64,000 nucleotides of DNA from G963663315 sp965116335 (GCA_965116335.1 OZ220677.1:1178001-1242000); one strand, 5' to 3'. Shown: positions 16,979-25,193, counted from the stretch's first letter. Translations and numbers: made by a program. The notes: generated from the sequence alone by a model not told the origin.

Positions 16979-17665
16979 TTACCTGCTGTCATGTGCTCTG
17001 GTCTTTGACACTGTACGCATTGCATAATCCATAACGGCCAGTTGTTCCCGAGTGTTCACATCTTGATGGATAACATCCGTTTTTACCGGACATTGCACCA
17101 CAGCCTCCGGATATTCATGGATCAAGGCTCTTCCTCCGACATCTCCTTCAATCCTGCATAATTCCGGGAAAAACCGTTTTGACCACAAAACCGGATTGCC
17201 CGGTTGGTTTTTGCAGGTGGGAATGCAAATCTCGGCGCCTTCTTCGGGGTTAAAATGTTGAATAAGTATATCCAGAATTTCCCCCGTTATTCCAGGCATA
17301 TCTCCTAATACGACAATCACGCCATCAACAGACGTGTTTACTGCTTTAATTCCGGCCTGGATGGAAGAGCTCAAGCCGGTTTGATATTTCGCGTTGTAAA
17401 CGCTTTTTATTTTGTATCCACTTAAAGATGATTTGACTTTATCCGCTTCGTAACCCAGAACAACGACGGTATCGGTGACTGCGCTGCCTCTGATTGAGCC
17501 CATCACGTGGTGTAAAACCGGCATACCATTCAGTTCCGCCAATAGTTTATTGTCATTCCCCATGCGAGAGGATCGACCAGCCGCCAAAACCACCGCTCCG
17601 ACAGACAACCCGGATCGTGAAGCAGGTCTCAAGGGCGTACCACGGGGCAAACGAGGCCTAATCAT
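16979..17665 (-). CDS. mocA: MocA-like molybdenum cofactor cytidylyltransferase
   Basis: 228 residues of the MobA-like NTP-transferase fold. The N-terminal loop reads AAGRSSRMGNDNKLL; the N-K-L-L form is typical of the CTP-using MocA group, whereas GTP-using MobA has a D-K form. The metal-binding GDMPGI segment follows. The product, molybdopterin cytosine dinucleotide, is the cofactor of xanthine-dehydrogenase-family enzymes, in keeping with the cluster. A longer frame to 17779 exists but its extra 38 residues are basic and unlike the family, so the ATG at 17665 is used. It is the first gene of the leftward cluster. Confidence 0.85.
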   Translation of the reverse strand: MIRPRLPRGTPLRPASRSGLSVGAVVLAAGRSSRMGNDNKLLAELNGMPVLHHVMGSIRGSAVTDTVVVLGYEADKVKSSLSGYKIKSVYNAKYQTGLSSSIQAGIKAVNTSVDGVIVVLGDMPGITGEILDILIQHFNPEEGAEICIPTCKNQPGNPVLWSKRFFPELCRIEGDVGGRALIHEYPEAVVQCPVKTDVIHQDVNTREQLAVMDYAMRTVSKTRAHDSR

Positions 17666-17717
17666 GCCGTGAGCATACCGCACACGGGCTGGATAGTACA
17701 ACCATGAACGGAATCTT

Positions 17718-17728
17718 TGGTATATAAT
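17718..17728 (+). promoter_or_regulatory. Candidate extended -10 promoter for the EEP-aminotransferase-lyase operon
   Basis: TTTGGTATATAAT at 17716-17728 contains TG-N followed by TATATA (17721-17726), and also an overlapping perfect TATAAT (17723-17728). No good -35 lies 16-18 bases upstream, as is common for extended -10 promoters. It would give a leader of about 145 bases before the ATG at 17881. The divergent mocA-like gene starts 50 bases to the left. The rest of the gap 17666-17880 shows nothing else I recognise. Confidence 0.35.
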
Positions 17729-17880
17729 CCGGCTCCCGGACCACCAGCGTGAATCCGGCCGACTCACCCGGTGAGGCACATCTGGAAGTCATCTTTATGA
17801 CACACTGATTGAGTGTAAGGTTGTTTTCTGTTTTTCTTTCCGGGGCAGAATCTGAACACAGGATACTCTGGATTGACCGA

Positions 17881-18741
17881 ATGAAATGCGTAACCTACAA
17901 CATCCAGTACGGCAAGGGCCGGGATGACCGGGTAGACCTGTCCAGAATCGCGGATGAAGTCAGCGGGGCGGATTTGATCGCGCTACAGGAAGTGGACCGT
18001 TTCTGGCCGCGCACCGGCAATGTCGATCAGATGCGCTACTTCCAGGATCGATTCAGCGACTACTATAGTGTTTATGGAGCGGGCATTGATTTGCATGTCT
18101 CCGGCTCGAAACCCGCAGACCACCAACGCCGCCAATTCGGTAACATGATACTGAGTCGGTATCCACTCGAATCAAGCCGTCACCACCTTCTGCCCAAACA
18201 CGGCAGTATCGGCCCACTCAGCCTGCAACGCTCCATGATTGAGGCCACCCTCATCATAAATGACCGGCCACTCCGGGTTTATTCGATCCATCTGACTCAC
18301 TTGTCTGCGGCGACCCGGCTGCCTCAGGTGAAACGCATTCTGGAAATTCATCGCCAGGCAGTGCATGAAGGCCATGCTGTCGGCGGAGACCTGACCGGCA
18401 TGGATTGGGAATCCGGGGTACCGAATCAGTCCGTGGCCGAACATGCCATCCTGTTCGGTGACTTCAATTTCCAGCCGGATTCGGAAGAATACCTTGAAAT
18501 AGTGGGGCCGATCAGTGATTACGGCGGACATATAACCAGCCCTTGCGGATTTGTCGATGCCTGGACTCATTGCGGATATGACAAATACCACGGCCCGACC
18601 AGCGATGTAAACGATATACCGGCTCGACTGGACTACGCCTTTGTCAACAGCGCCATTCGGCACAATGTGACAGGATGCCGGGTGGACAACCACGCCACCG
18701 GGTCGGACCATCTGCCCGTGTGGGTGGATATTGAGCTATGA
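17881..18741 (+). CDS. Endonuclease/exonuclease/phosphatase (EEP) family metal-dependent hydrolase
   Basis: 286 residues with the ordered EEP motifs: YNIQYGKG near the N terminus, LQEVDR (metal-binding Glu), SIHLTHLS, GDFNFQPDS (catalytic Asp/Asn), RLDYAFVN and the C-terminal GSDHLPVWVDIE with the catalytic Asp-His pair. The family cleaves phosphodiester or phosphomonoester bonds in nucleic acids, lipids or inositol phosphates; the target is unknown. A frame extends up to 17809, but the ATG at 17881 places the first motif at the normal position. No signal peptide is evident. Its stop overlaps the start of the aminotransferase gene by four bases (ATGA), so the two are coupled. Confidence 0.85.
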   Translation: MKCVTYNIQYGKGRDDRVDLSRIADEVSGADLIALQEVDRFWPRTGNVDQMRYFQDRFSDYYSVYGAGIDLHVSGSKPADHQRRQFGNMILSRYPLESSRHHLLPKHGSIGPLSLQRSMIEATLIINDRPLRVYSIHLTHLSAATRLPQVKRILEIHRQAVHEGHAVGGDLTGMDWESGVPNQSVAEHAILFGDFNFQPDSEEYLEIVGPISDYGGHITSPCGFVDAWTHCGYDKYHGPTSDVNDIPARLDYAFVNSAIRHNVTGCRVDNHATGSDHLPVWVDIEL

Positions 18742-19976
18742 AAAACCGAATGATGAAAAACCCGATCATTGAGCCTGAACGGCAAACCGCCCTCGACATT
18801 GACCTCTCCGACCCCGGAGCGCTACCCGATGCGGCCATCGAACAGGCCGTGGCACTGATGCAATCCGGGCGCCTGCATCGCTATGGCGAATATAGTGAAA
18901 CCGAGCCTCATGCGGCCCTGTTCGAGAAAGAATTCGCCAAATATGTCGGCGCACGTTACGCCATCGGAGTGAACTCCGGCGGCTGCGCGATTTTTCTGGG
19001 CTTAAAGATAGCCGGAGTCAAACCGGGCGACCCGGTGCTGGTCAACGCTTTCAATCTGGCGCCGGTGCCGGGCGCGATCGAACACGCAGGCGGTCAAGCG
19101 TTGCTGGTCGAAATCGACAACGACCATCGGATCAATCTCGATGATCTGGATCGCAAGGCGCAGCAGAGCGATGCCCGTGTCCTGTTGCTGACTCACATGC
19201 GCGGCCATATCACCGATATGGAAAAGATCGTGAAGCTGTGCGAGCAATACGGCTTGACCCTGATTGAGGACTGTGCACATACCATGGGCGCCAAATGGAA
19301 TGGCAGGTTCACCGGACGATTCGGCGCGGTCGGCTGTTTCAGCACCCAGACTTTCAAGCATATCAACTCTGGCGAAGGCGGTATTATCGTCACCGACGAT
19401 GAAGATATGGCCGCGAAGGCTATCCTGTACTCCGGCAGCTATATGCTCTATGGACAGCATCAGTCGACTCCGTCCGCCAGCGTATTCGACAAATGGAAAA
19501 AGCAGATTCCGAACTTCAGTATGCGTATGTCCAATCTGGTGGCTTGTGTATTGCGCCCCCAGCTACGGGAAATGACCGCGCGGGGTGAGAAATGGAATCG
19601 CATCTATCGCTGGCTGGAACAGAATCTGAACCGTATTGACGGAATCAAGGTTCCCCCTCGCCAGCAACAGGAGGCTTTCGTCGCCAGTTCAATCCAATTC
19701 CATGTCAACGGGCTGGACAAGGCCCGATTGCAAACTCTGGCAGATAACTGTACGCGAAGAGGCGTGGCTATCAAATGGTTTGGTCGCGCAGAGCCAGTCG
19801 GCTATACCAGCCAGTATCACCATTGGCAATACCTGCAACCGCAGGCATTACCCGACACCTCACAGATTCTGGCGACCACTTGCGACATGCGGATTCCATT
19901 GTCCCTGAGCCAGACCCAATGCGACACCATCGCCTGTATAATTGAACAGGAACTTGCAAACCTGAATAACCCTTAA
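18738..19976 (+). CDS. DegT/DnrJ/EryC1-family PLP-dependent aminotransferase
   Basis: 412 residues of fold-type I. The pyridoxal-phosphate lysine is Lys207 in FSTQTFKHINSGEGG and the cofactor-nitrogen Asp is Asp178 in IEDCAHTMGA. The family usually transfers an amino group onto a keto sugar or cyclitol; lengths of 370-410 are normal. No sugar-biosynthesis genes stand beside it, so a role in nucleotide-sugar or antibiotic pathways is not supported by context. It is translationally coupled to the EEP gene upstream and lies 26 bases before the CuyA-like lyase, suggesting a shared pathway on an amino- or sulfo-compound. Substrate unknown. Confidence 0.85.
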   Translation: MKNRMMKNPIIEPERQTALDIDLSDPGALPDAAIEQAVALMQSGRLHRYGEYSETEPHAALFEKEFAKYVGARYAIGVNSGGCAIFLGLKIAGVKPGDPVLVNAFNLAPVPGAIEHAGGQALLVEIDNDHRINLDDLDRKAQQSDARVLLLTHMRGHITDMEKIVKLCEQYGLTLIEDCAHTMGAKWNGRFTGRFGAVGCFSTQTFKHINSGEGGIIVTDDEDMAAKAILYSGSYMLYGQHQSTPSASVFDKWKKQIPNFSMRMSNLVACVLRPQLREMTARGEKWNRIYRWLEQNLNRIDGIKVPPRQQQEAFVASSIQFHVNGLDKARLQTLADNCTRRGVAIKWFGRAEPVGYTSQYHHWQYLQPQALPDTSQILATTCDMRIPLSLSQTQCDTIACIIEQELANLNNP

Positions 19977-20002
19977 ATCATCCACACGGAGACCCCACTA
20001 CA

Positions 20003-20998
20003 ATGCACCTTTCACGTTTTCCGCGGACCACCCTCGCTCACCTGCCCACGCCTCTGGAATTTTTACCCAATCTGTCGAAAACCCTGGCAGGCCCGGACAT
20101 TTACATCAAGCGGGATGACTGCACGGGCCTCGGCACAGGCGGCAACAAAACACGCAAACTGGAATTTCTGATGGCGGACGCACTGGCCAATAACGCCGAT
20201 GTCGTCATCACTCAGGGTGCAGTGCAATCCAATCACGCACGCCAGACGGCGGCAGCGGCGGCCAAACTGAAAATGGGATGTGAAATTCTTCTGGAAAACC
20301 GCACCGGATACGCCAACACTGATTACACCGAGTCCGGTAATGTTTTACTGGATCGGATTTTCGGGGCAAATATAACCCGATTCGCAAAAGACACGGACAT
20401 GGATGCAGCCATGCAGGAAAAAGCGGAAGAAGTTCGCGCACAAGGCAAAACCCCCTATATCATCCCCGGCGGAGGCTCCAACGCCATCGGTGCCCTGGGC
20501 TATGTGAATTGCGCTATCGAAACCCTGACCCAGGCCAATGACAGCGGGCTTCGTATTGATCATATCGTTACCGCCACCGGCAGCACAGGCACTCAGGCCG
20601 GGTTGGTGGTTGGGCTGGAAGCCAGCCGTTGCGGGATTCCATTGCTCGGCATCAGCGTGCGCGCACCCAAAGAAAAGCAGGAGGAAAACGTCTACAATCT
20701 GGCCTGCAAAACCGCCGATTACATGGGGGTTTCCGGCTGTGTCAGCCGTGATAAAGTGATCGCCAATTCCGACTATGTAGGCGACGGTTACGGCATCCCG
20801 ACAACCAGCATGATTGAAGCCGTCAACCTGATGGCTCGTGAGGAAGCCATCCTGATGGACCCCGTCTATTCCGGCAAGGGACTGGCCGGGTTAATCGACC
20901 ACATACGCAACGGATTTTTCACCAAAGGGCAGAATGTCGTATTTCTCCATACCGGCGGAAGCGTCGCACTGTTCGGCTACGTGGATACCTTCGGTTAG
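20003..20998 (+). CDS. cuyA: CuyA-like L-cysteate sulfo-lyase / D-cysteine desulfhydrase
   Basis: 331 residues of the PLP fold-type II ACC-deaminase/D-cysteine desulfhydrase family. The PLP lysine is Lys49 in TGGNKTRKLEFL, followed by QSNHARQTAA (Ser76-Asn77-His78, substrate contact), IPGGGSNAIGALGYV and ATGSTGTQAGL, the cofactor-phosphate loop. From memory the arrangement, including APKEKQEENVYNLAC, closely follows marine CuyA, which splits L-cysteate into pyruvate, ammonium and sulfite; D-cysteine desulfhydrase is the alternative and the two activities overlap in the family. A GGAG site precedes the ATG. It ends the EEP-aminotransferase operon and its stop overlaps the convergent small exported-protein gene by four bases. 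Confidence 0.8.
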   Translation: MHLSRFPRTTLAHLPTPLEFLPNLSKTLAGPDIYIKRDDCTGLGTGGNKTRKLEFLMADALANNADVVITQGAVQSNHARQTAAAAAKLKMGCEILLENRTGYANTDYTESGNVLLDRIFGANITRFAKDTDMDAAMQEKAEEVRAQGKTPYIIPGGGSNAIGALGYVNCAIETLTQANDSGLRIDHIVTATGSTGTQAGLVVGLEASRCGIPLLGISVRAPKEKQEENVYNLACKTADYMGVSGCVSRDKVIANSDYVGDGYGIPTTSMIEAVNLMAREEAILMDPVYSGKGLAGLIDHIRNGFFTKGQNVVFLHTGGSVALFGYVDTFG

Positions 20999-21279
20999 TC
21001 CGGGAATCTTACGCACTGATCCGGGTGCCCGTAGCTGAACTGTCCTGCCGTATTCTGGTATACCAGAGCGGCCGGGGCCTGCCCGCCCGGAATCCGAACA
21101 TGATATAACACGCACCCCTGTGAGCCGATGCTCACGGGAGTGTAAACCATGCCTTCACGGATAATCGAAGAACCCGCTGAACTCACCAACTCGGGAGTGA
21201 TTGCCGACTCATCCCGGTTGGCACAGGCCGTACCGAATACAACCACGGACACAAGCAACAGGGTGCGAACGAAATTCAT
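20995..21279 (-). CDS. Small exported protein (possible lipoprotein) downstream of the subtilase
   Basis: 94 residues from the ATG at 21279. The N terminus is a hydrophobic export signal (FVRTLLLVSVVVFGTAC) ending at a cysteine in a loose lipobox, so it is probably a lipoprotein or periplasmic protein. The mature part is short and soluble with two more cysteines (in GSQGCVLYHV and PDQCVRF) that could form a disulfide. I recognise no family. It begins four bases after the protease stop and is surely co-transcribed with it, so a chaperone, inhibitor or accessory role to the protease is possible but not shown. A GGAG lies 11 bases upstream. Confidence 0.65.
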   Translation of the reverse strand: MNFVRTLLLVSVVVFGTACANRDESAITPELVSSAGSSIIREGMVYTPVSIGSQGCVLYHVRIPGGQAPAALVYQNTAGQFSYGHPDQCVRFPD

Positions 21280-21283
21280 TGGA

Positions 21284-23638
21284 TCACCAACTCCGGCGGT
21301 AGGCGAAACCGATACTCGTTTCACGTTCTCCCTGGGTATGGTTGGCATTCAACGCGCCGCCGACTTCGATTGCAAAGTCACCACCAAGGGTTGGACGCTG
21401 GTGACGGAGTGTCATTCGCAACTCTCTCGCTTCCGCCTGGAGCGGAATACGATATTCGTCATACAGCCTTTGCCCGTTCTCTATCCTGCCGTTCTCGATA
21501 CGGAACGTGCCGGTACCCGACTCGGCGCGCAATGGTTGCTCAACGATCAGTCCGGTGTTGTGTTTACCGATACGCATCGCCAAAGCCGACATCACGGAAG
21601 GAGTCGCCCGGAAGATCGCGTTGTCCTCATAGTCTGGAAGGCTTATCATCAACGTACCCGTGGCACCCAATCTCCAGCCATCCCCCAGCCTGTGCTCGAA
21701 AGCGCGGGAGGTCCACAACATGCCAGAGCGCAGGTCTGACCCGAACGCCCCGGATGGTTGGGTGCCCAAATAGCCGCTCTCGTCCAAGCTAAAGCCGTAG
21801 CCCCAACCTCTGCTTCGTGGTCGCTGTTCTAGACCGATGGATGAGTCGCCAAAGCTCATCACCCATTCCCGGCCACCCTGGAACCACGGATTTCCGGTAC
21901 CTCCAAGCGACACCCATGAATGTAATCCGACAGCATCGAGTCCAGCCGTAGGCACAATGGTCCGGTAAGGGCCTTCGAACACGGGAATCGGGGAACGGCT
22001 AGCCGTCCGGGTAAAGACTAGCTCTGACAAGGGAACCCAGAATGGAAAGTTCTGCTCGTCGAATGTGGCCAACTCGATATGCGCGGCACGTCCTGCAACC
22101 GAGCCGAAAGCGGCCGGAGTCTGGAGCGTCGTGCGGCTGAGCTCATGAGCGGACTGCCCGACACTAAGCGCGCCGACCGGTGCCAACGCCGCCCCAAGGT
22201 CCAGATGCCCGGCGCCATACGTCTCAAGGTCGGCGTAGCGCCCGCTTCGATCCGCGGTATCCAGCATTCGCCTCACGACCTCCGTGTTACCACGAGTTCC
22301 CCGGAAGTGTTCCATCAACAGCGCGAGTGCTCCCGAAACGATGGGGGCAGCGAAGCTGGTGCCGGTGATCTCGTCTCTGACATCGCCTCTTCCGGGCGAG
22401 TTCGAATTGGGCACGAGGCCGCGCACTGTACCGGGGGCAGTGAGGCAATAGTGTCGTCCATGTCTCGCGGCGTTCCAGTCGGAAGGGAGGAGGCCGCATC
22501 GGTTGGAATAACCTGCGATGCCCCCAGTATCCGGGTCAGTCGCCGCGACAGCCAAGTGGTGTCCGCGCAACTCGGGGATCCAGAAGGGCAGGTCCGCCTC
22601 TAGGCCGGACCAGAGCTCACCCTCATTGCCGGCGGCATAGACGAATATGGTCTTGTCGGCATCACGAGCTCCAACTTGCAGACTAGCATCCAAGGATTTC
22701 GGCAAGTATCGTCGCCACCATCGCAATTCGGAATCAATCTCCGAAACGACCAGATCCGGGGCAAAGATTCCGGTGCCAAAAGATCGGTTGATGATGTCGA
22801 ACCCAGCGTAATTGTCCCGATAATACTCTGCCAGATTATCGTCATACTGCCTCCGTTCCGCGGCAGACAATAAGGATATACCCACCCTGTACACCGCATT
22901 CGCCCGTGCGTCTTCCCTTTGATCCTCAAAATTCCGCGCAATCGGAATAATCGTGGCTTCCGGTGCCACGCCGAGATTCGTGCCGGCCGCAACCGAAGCC
23001 ACTGTGGTGCCATGTGACCCGGCCTGATCGTAAGGTGTCGGCACTTCCGTCCATCGGTTAAATTCCCCAAACGTTCCATCTTCTGGATAGTGTTCGTCAA
23101 GCACAAATACGGAATCTTCCCGCGTCGGCCAGCCATCTTCACTCACGATTTCCTGTACCCAGCGATTACGCGCTTCGTCATCTCCGCCACTATCGCCTGC
23201 CCAAATATCACATGTGTGGTTTCGTTGACACGAATCAACATCACTGCCGAACTCATCTCCATAAGGGCGCGAGTAAGAAAGTACCGCCCCGTCTGCATCG
23301 CGCAGCTTCACCCGGTTACCGAACTCGGCGCGTTGCGTATAGTCAACGATGCCATCTTCGATCCCGATTCGAACCCCCTTGCCGGTCAGTCCTCTGGCGT
23401 AGGCGTGATGCGCTCCGACCTGTTCGAGTACCCACGGCTGGTGCTGAGTGAAGCGCGCCGAGCGAAGATGAGCCGCGAGGTCGGACGCGGACGGCCCAGG
23501 ATCGGTCACCGGATCCGCGGGCGCTGGGGGAGGTTGCGGAGCCTGCGAGACAGCCCCAGACCCGCCACCACCGCAAGCGGTCAGCATAAGAAGACAGGCT
23601 GTGAGTATGCCTGCGTAATAGTATCTGATCGGTGTCAT
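21284..23638 (-). CDS. Lipoprotein subtilisin-like serine protease with autotransporter-like C terminus
   Basis: 784 residues from the ATG at 23638, which has a GGAT-type ribosome site; longer in-frame starts (23650, 23719) exist. A lipoprotein signal (LLMLTAC, lipid Cys22) is followed by a Gly- and Pro-rich tether. The S8 catalytic triad is Asp95 (IGIEDGIVD), His209 (GSHGTTVA) and Ser428 (GTSFAAP), with oxyanion Asn338 (AAGNEG). The last 250 residues have alternating beta-strand character and end in an aromatic (FAYRRSW), like an outer-membrane barrel. The overall order lipid anchor, subtilase, barrel recalls neisserial NalP, a surface protease that trims other autotransporters. It is followed by the small exported-protein gene and preceded by an 18-base homopolymer. 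Confidence 0.85.
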   Translation of the reverse strand: MTPIRYYYAGILTACLLMLTACGGGGSGAVSQAPQPPPAPADPVTDPGPSASDLAAHLRSARFTQHQPWVLEQVGAHHAYARGLTGKGVRIGIEDGIVDYTQRAEFGNRVKLRDADGAVLSYSRPYGDEFGSDVDSCQRNHTCDIWAGDSGGDDEARNRWVQEIVSEDGWPTREDSVFVLDEHYPEDGTFGEFNRWTEVPTPYDQAGSHGTTVASVAAGTNLGVAPEATIIPIARNFEDQREDARANAVYRVGISLLSAAERRQYDDNLAEYYRDNYAGFDIINRSFGTGIFAPDLVVSEIDSELRWWRRYLPKSLDASLQVGARDADKTIFVYAAGNEGELWSGLEADLPFWIPELRGHHLAVAATDPDTGGIAGYSNRCGLLPSDWNAARHGRHYCLTAPGTVRGLVPNSNSPGRGDVRDEITGTSFAAPIVSGALALLMEHFRGTRGNTEVVRRMLDTADRSGRYADLETYGAGHLDLGAALAPVGALSVGQSAHELSRTTLQTPAAFGSVAGRAAHIELATFDEQNFPFWVPLSELVFTRTASRSPIPVFEGPYRTIVPTAGLDAVGLHSWVSLGGTGNPWFQGGREWVMSFGDSSIGLEQRPRSRGWGYGFSLDESGYLGTQPSGAFGSDLRSGMLWTSRAFEHRLGDGWRLGATGTLMISLPDYEDNAIFRATPSVMSALAMRIGKHNTGLIVEQPLRAESGTGTFRIENGRIENGQRLYDEYRIPLQAEARELRMTLRHQRPTLGGDFAIEVGGALNANHTQGERETSIGFAYRRSW

Positions 23639-23739
23639 CTGCTTATCCATCCTTAATGTACAGGTTGTTGCAAGTGCGGAAGAAGAAATCCTGAGAGTTT
23701 CCCGGACCAAACCGGACACGGCGGCTTAAAGAACTATGC

Positions 23740-23757
23740 GGGGGGGGGGGGGGGGGG
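23740..23757. repeat. Homopolymeric G18 tract (C18 on the protease strand)
   Basis: Eighteen consecutive G on the plus strand, about 100 bases upstream of the protease start. An in-frame TAA lies between the tract and the furthest possible start codon (GTG 23719), so the tract is outside the coding region and could change promoter spacing or leader structure. Tracts of this kind slip during replication and drive phase variation in other bacteria; its length is also the type of site where sequencing is least reliable. Confidence 0.9.
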
Positions 23758-23906
23758 TGAAAACCAAAGTAAACATGTGTGAAATCCTCAAGTTATGTGG
23801 TTGCGAGGTTTTTATTGTCTTTATTTCAGTGACGACCTATAACGCGAGGATCACTTACAAAACCTTGTAAAACAAAAAATTGTAAAAAGCAAGAGAATTA
23901 ATTACT
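23758..23906. other. AT-rich leader/upstream region of the protease gene
   Basis: About 150 bases of AT-rich DNA between the G tract and the IS. It contains a small palindrome TTACAA-AACC-TTGTAA at 23855-23870 and a second TTGTAAAA at about 23879. No gene was found. The protease promoter is expected here on the minus strand but no convincing hexamer pair was identified. Confidence 0.4.
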
Positions 23907-23909
23907 TTA

Positions 23910-25101
23910 GGAATCTCTGATTAATTGATCCTCTATTGTATAATGATTTTTTTCATTTTTTATGGCTGGAGATATTTCATGATGCGCCAGAGCACATTTT
24001 CTGAGATTGGGTTTGATAAATACAGTAAGAGGACACGCAAGGAGCGTTTTCTGGAAGAGATGGAGGAAGTGATTCCGTGGTCGGATTTGTGTGCGGTGAT
24101 TGAACCCTTTTATCCGCAACCCAAAGGAGCGGGGCGCAGGCCGATTGGAATAGATCGGATGTTGCGTATTCACTTTTTGCAACACTGGTTCAATCTTTCG
24201 GATCCGGCGGTTGAAGAAGCGTTATATGATTCTCGTTGTATGCGCTGTTTTGCGGGTATTGATCTGGGTCGGGAACCTGCGCCGGATGAGACCACGATTT
24301 GCAAGTTTCGTCATTTGATGGAGAAGCACAATCTGGGGAGGCGGTTGTTTGTTCTGGTCAATGAGTATTTGGGCGAGAACGGACTGGCAGTGAAGCGAGG
24401 CACGATTGTAGACGCCAGTATTATCGAGGCGCCGAGTTCGACCAAGAACCGGGAGAAAGCACGAGACCCACAGATGCACTCCACGCGCAAGGGCAACCAA
24501 TGGCACTTTGGCATGAAGGCCCATATTGGTGTAGACAGTCACAGCAAGTTGATTCACTCGGTAGCGGCTACGCCAGCGAATGTTCATGATTCACAGGTTC
24601 TGCCTGTTCTTTTGCATGGGAAAGAGACTCGTGTATGGGGAGATTCGGCGTATACGGGTCAGAAGGCGGTGATTGCAAGGGTGGCACCGGATGCGAAGGA
24701 CTTTACCCAGGCGAAGGGGGCGCGTAATCGAAAGTTGACGGAGAAGGAACGCGCAATGAATCGCACCAAGTCCCGGGTACGGTCGAAGGTAGAACATTCA
24801 TTTGGCATCATCAAGCGACGGTTTGGTTTTACCAAGGTGCGTTATCGGGGTTTGGAGAAGAACACACATCGACTGGTGGTGGCTTGTGCCTTGAGCAATC
24901 TGGTGATGGCGAAGAAAGTGCTGTTGAAACCTGGAAGATTGAAACCGCAGGCTACGTGCGCCTGAAATAGGGAAATAAAGAGAAAATCCCTGCCTTTCCC
25001 CGCTCCGGGGTGCTGATTTCAGTCCATTTCGTCCTTCCTGTCTGATGAAATCCCGAATCTATAAAAAATCCATCACAAAACCTGTATTGATCAGACTTTC
25101 C
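23910..25101 (+). mobile_element. IS5-group insertion sequence
   Basis: Bounded by imperfect 16-base inverted repeats: GGAATCTCTGATTAAT at 23910-23925 and the complement of GGAAAGTCTGATCAAT at 25086-25101 (13 of 16 match). TTA flanks both ends (23907-23909 and 25102-25104), or TTAG if the first G is counted as target, consistent with the YTAR/TNA targets of the IS5 family. The total of about 1192 bases matches IS5-type elements. One transposase gene is inside, with about 136 non-coding bases after it. The element separates the protease upstream region from the small hypothetical genes. Confidence 0.85.
23979..24965 (+). CDS. IS5-family transposase
   Basis: 328 residues from the ATG at 23979, which has GGAG seven bases upstream; a longer frame to 23925 begins inside the inverted repeat and is unlikely. 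The IS5-type N-terminal domain (FLEEMEEVIPWSDLCAVIEP, then MLRIHFLQHWFNLSDPAVEE) is followed by the DDE catalytic core: Asp in GTIVDASII, Asp in WGDSAYTG and Glu in KVEHSFGIIKRRFG. The frame is intact with no stop, so the element may still be active. Confidence 0.95.
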   Translation: MMRQSTFSEIGFDKYSKRTRKERFLEEMEEVIPWSDLCAVIEPFYPQPKGAGRRPIGIDRMLRIHFLQHWFNLSDPAVEEALYDSRCMRCFAGIDLGREPAPDETTICKFRHLMEKHNLGRRLFVLVNEYLGENGLAVKRGTIVDASIIEAPSSTKNREKARDPQMHSTRKGNQWHFGMKAHIGVDSHSKLIHSVAATPANVHDSQVLPVLLHGKETRVWGDSAYTGQKAVIARVAPDAKDFTQAKGARNRKLTEKERAMNRTKSRVRSKVEHSFGIIKRRFGFTKVRYRGLEKNTHRLVVACALSNLVMAKKVLLKPGRLKPQATCA

Positions 25102-25114
25102 TTAGAATTAACAC

Positions 25115-25143
25115 TTGACAAAAAGAGCGGTAAACATCATTCT
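25115..25143 (+). promoter_or_regulatory. Candidate promoter just outside the IS right end
   Basis: A perfect TTGACA at 25115-25120 is followed after 17 bases by CATTCT (25138-25143), a weak -10. It lies 14 bases beyond the IS end and about 50 bases before the ATG at 25194, so it could drive the two small genes. Confidence 0.3.
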
Positions 25144-25193
25144 TGACTGCATGAACCGACTACTACCTACCCCTTTCGACCTGTTTGTATAAC

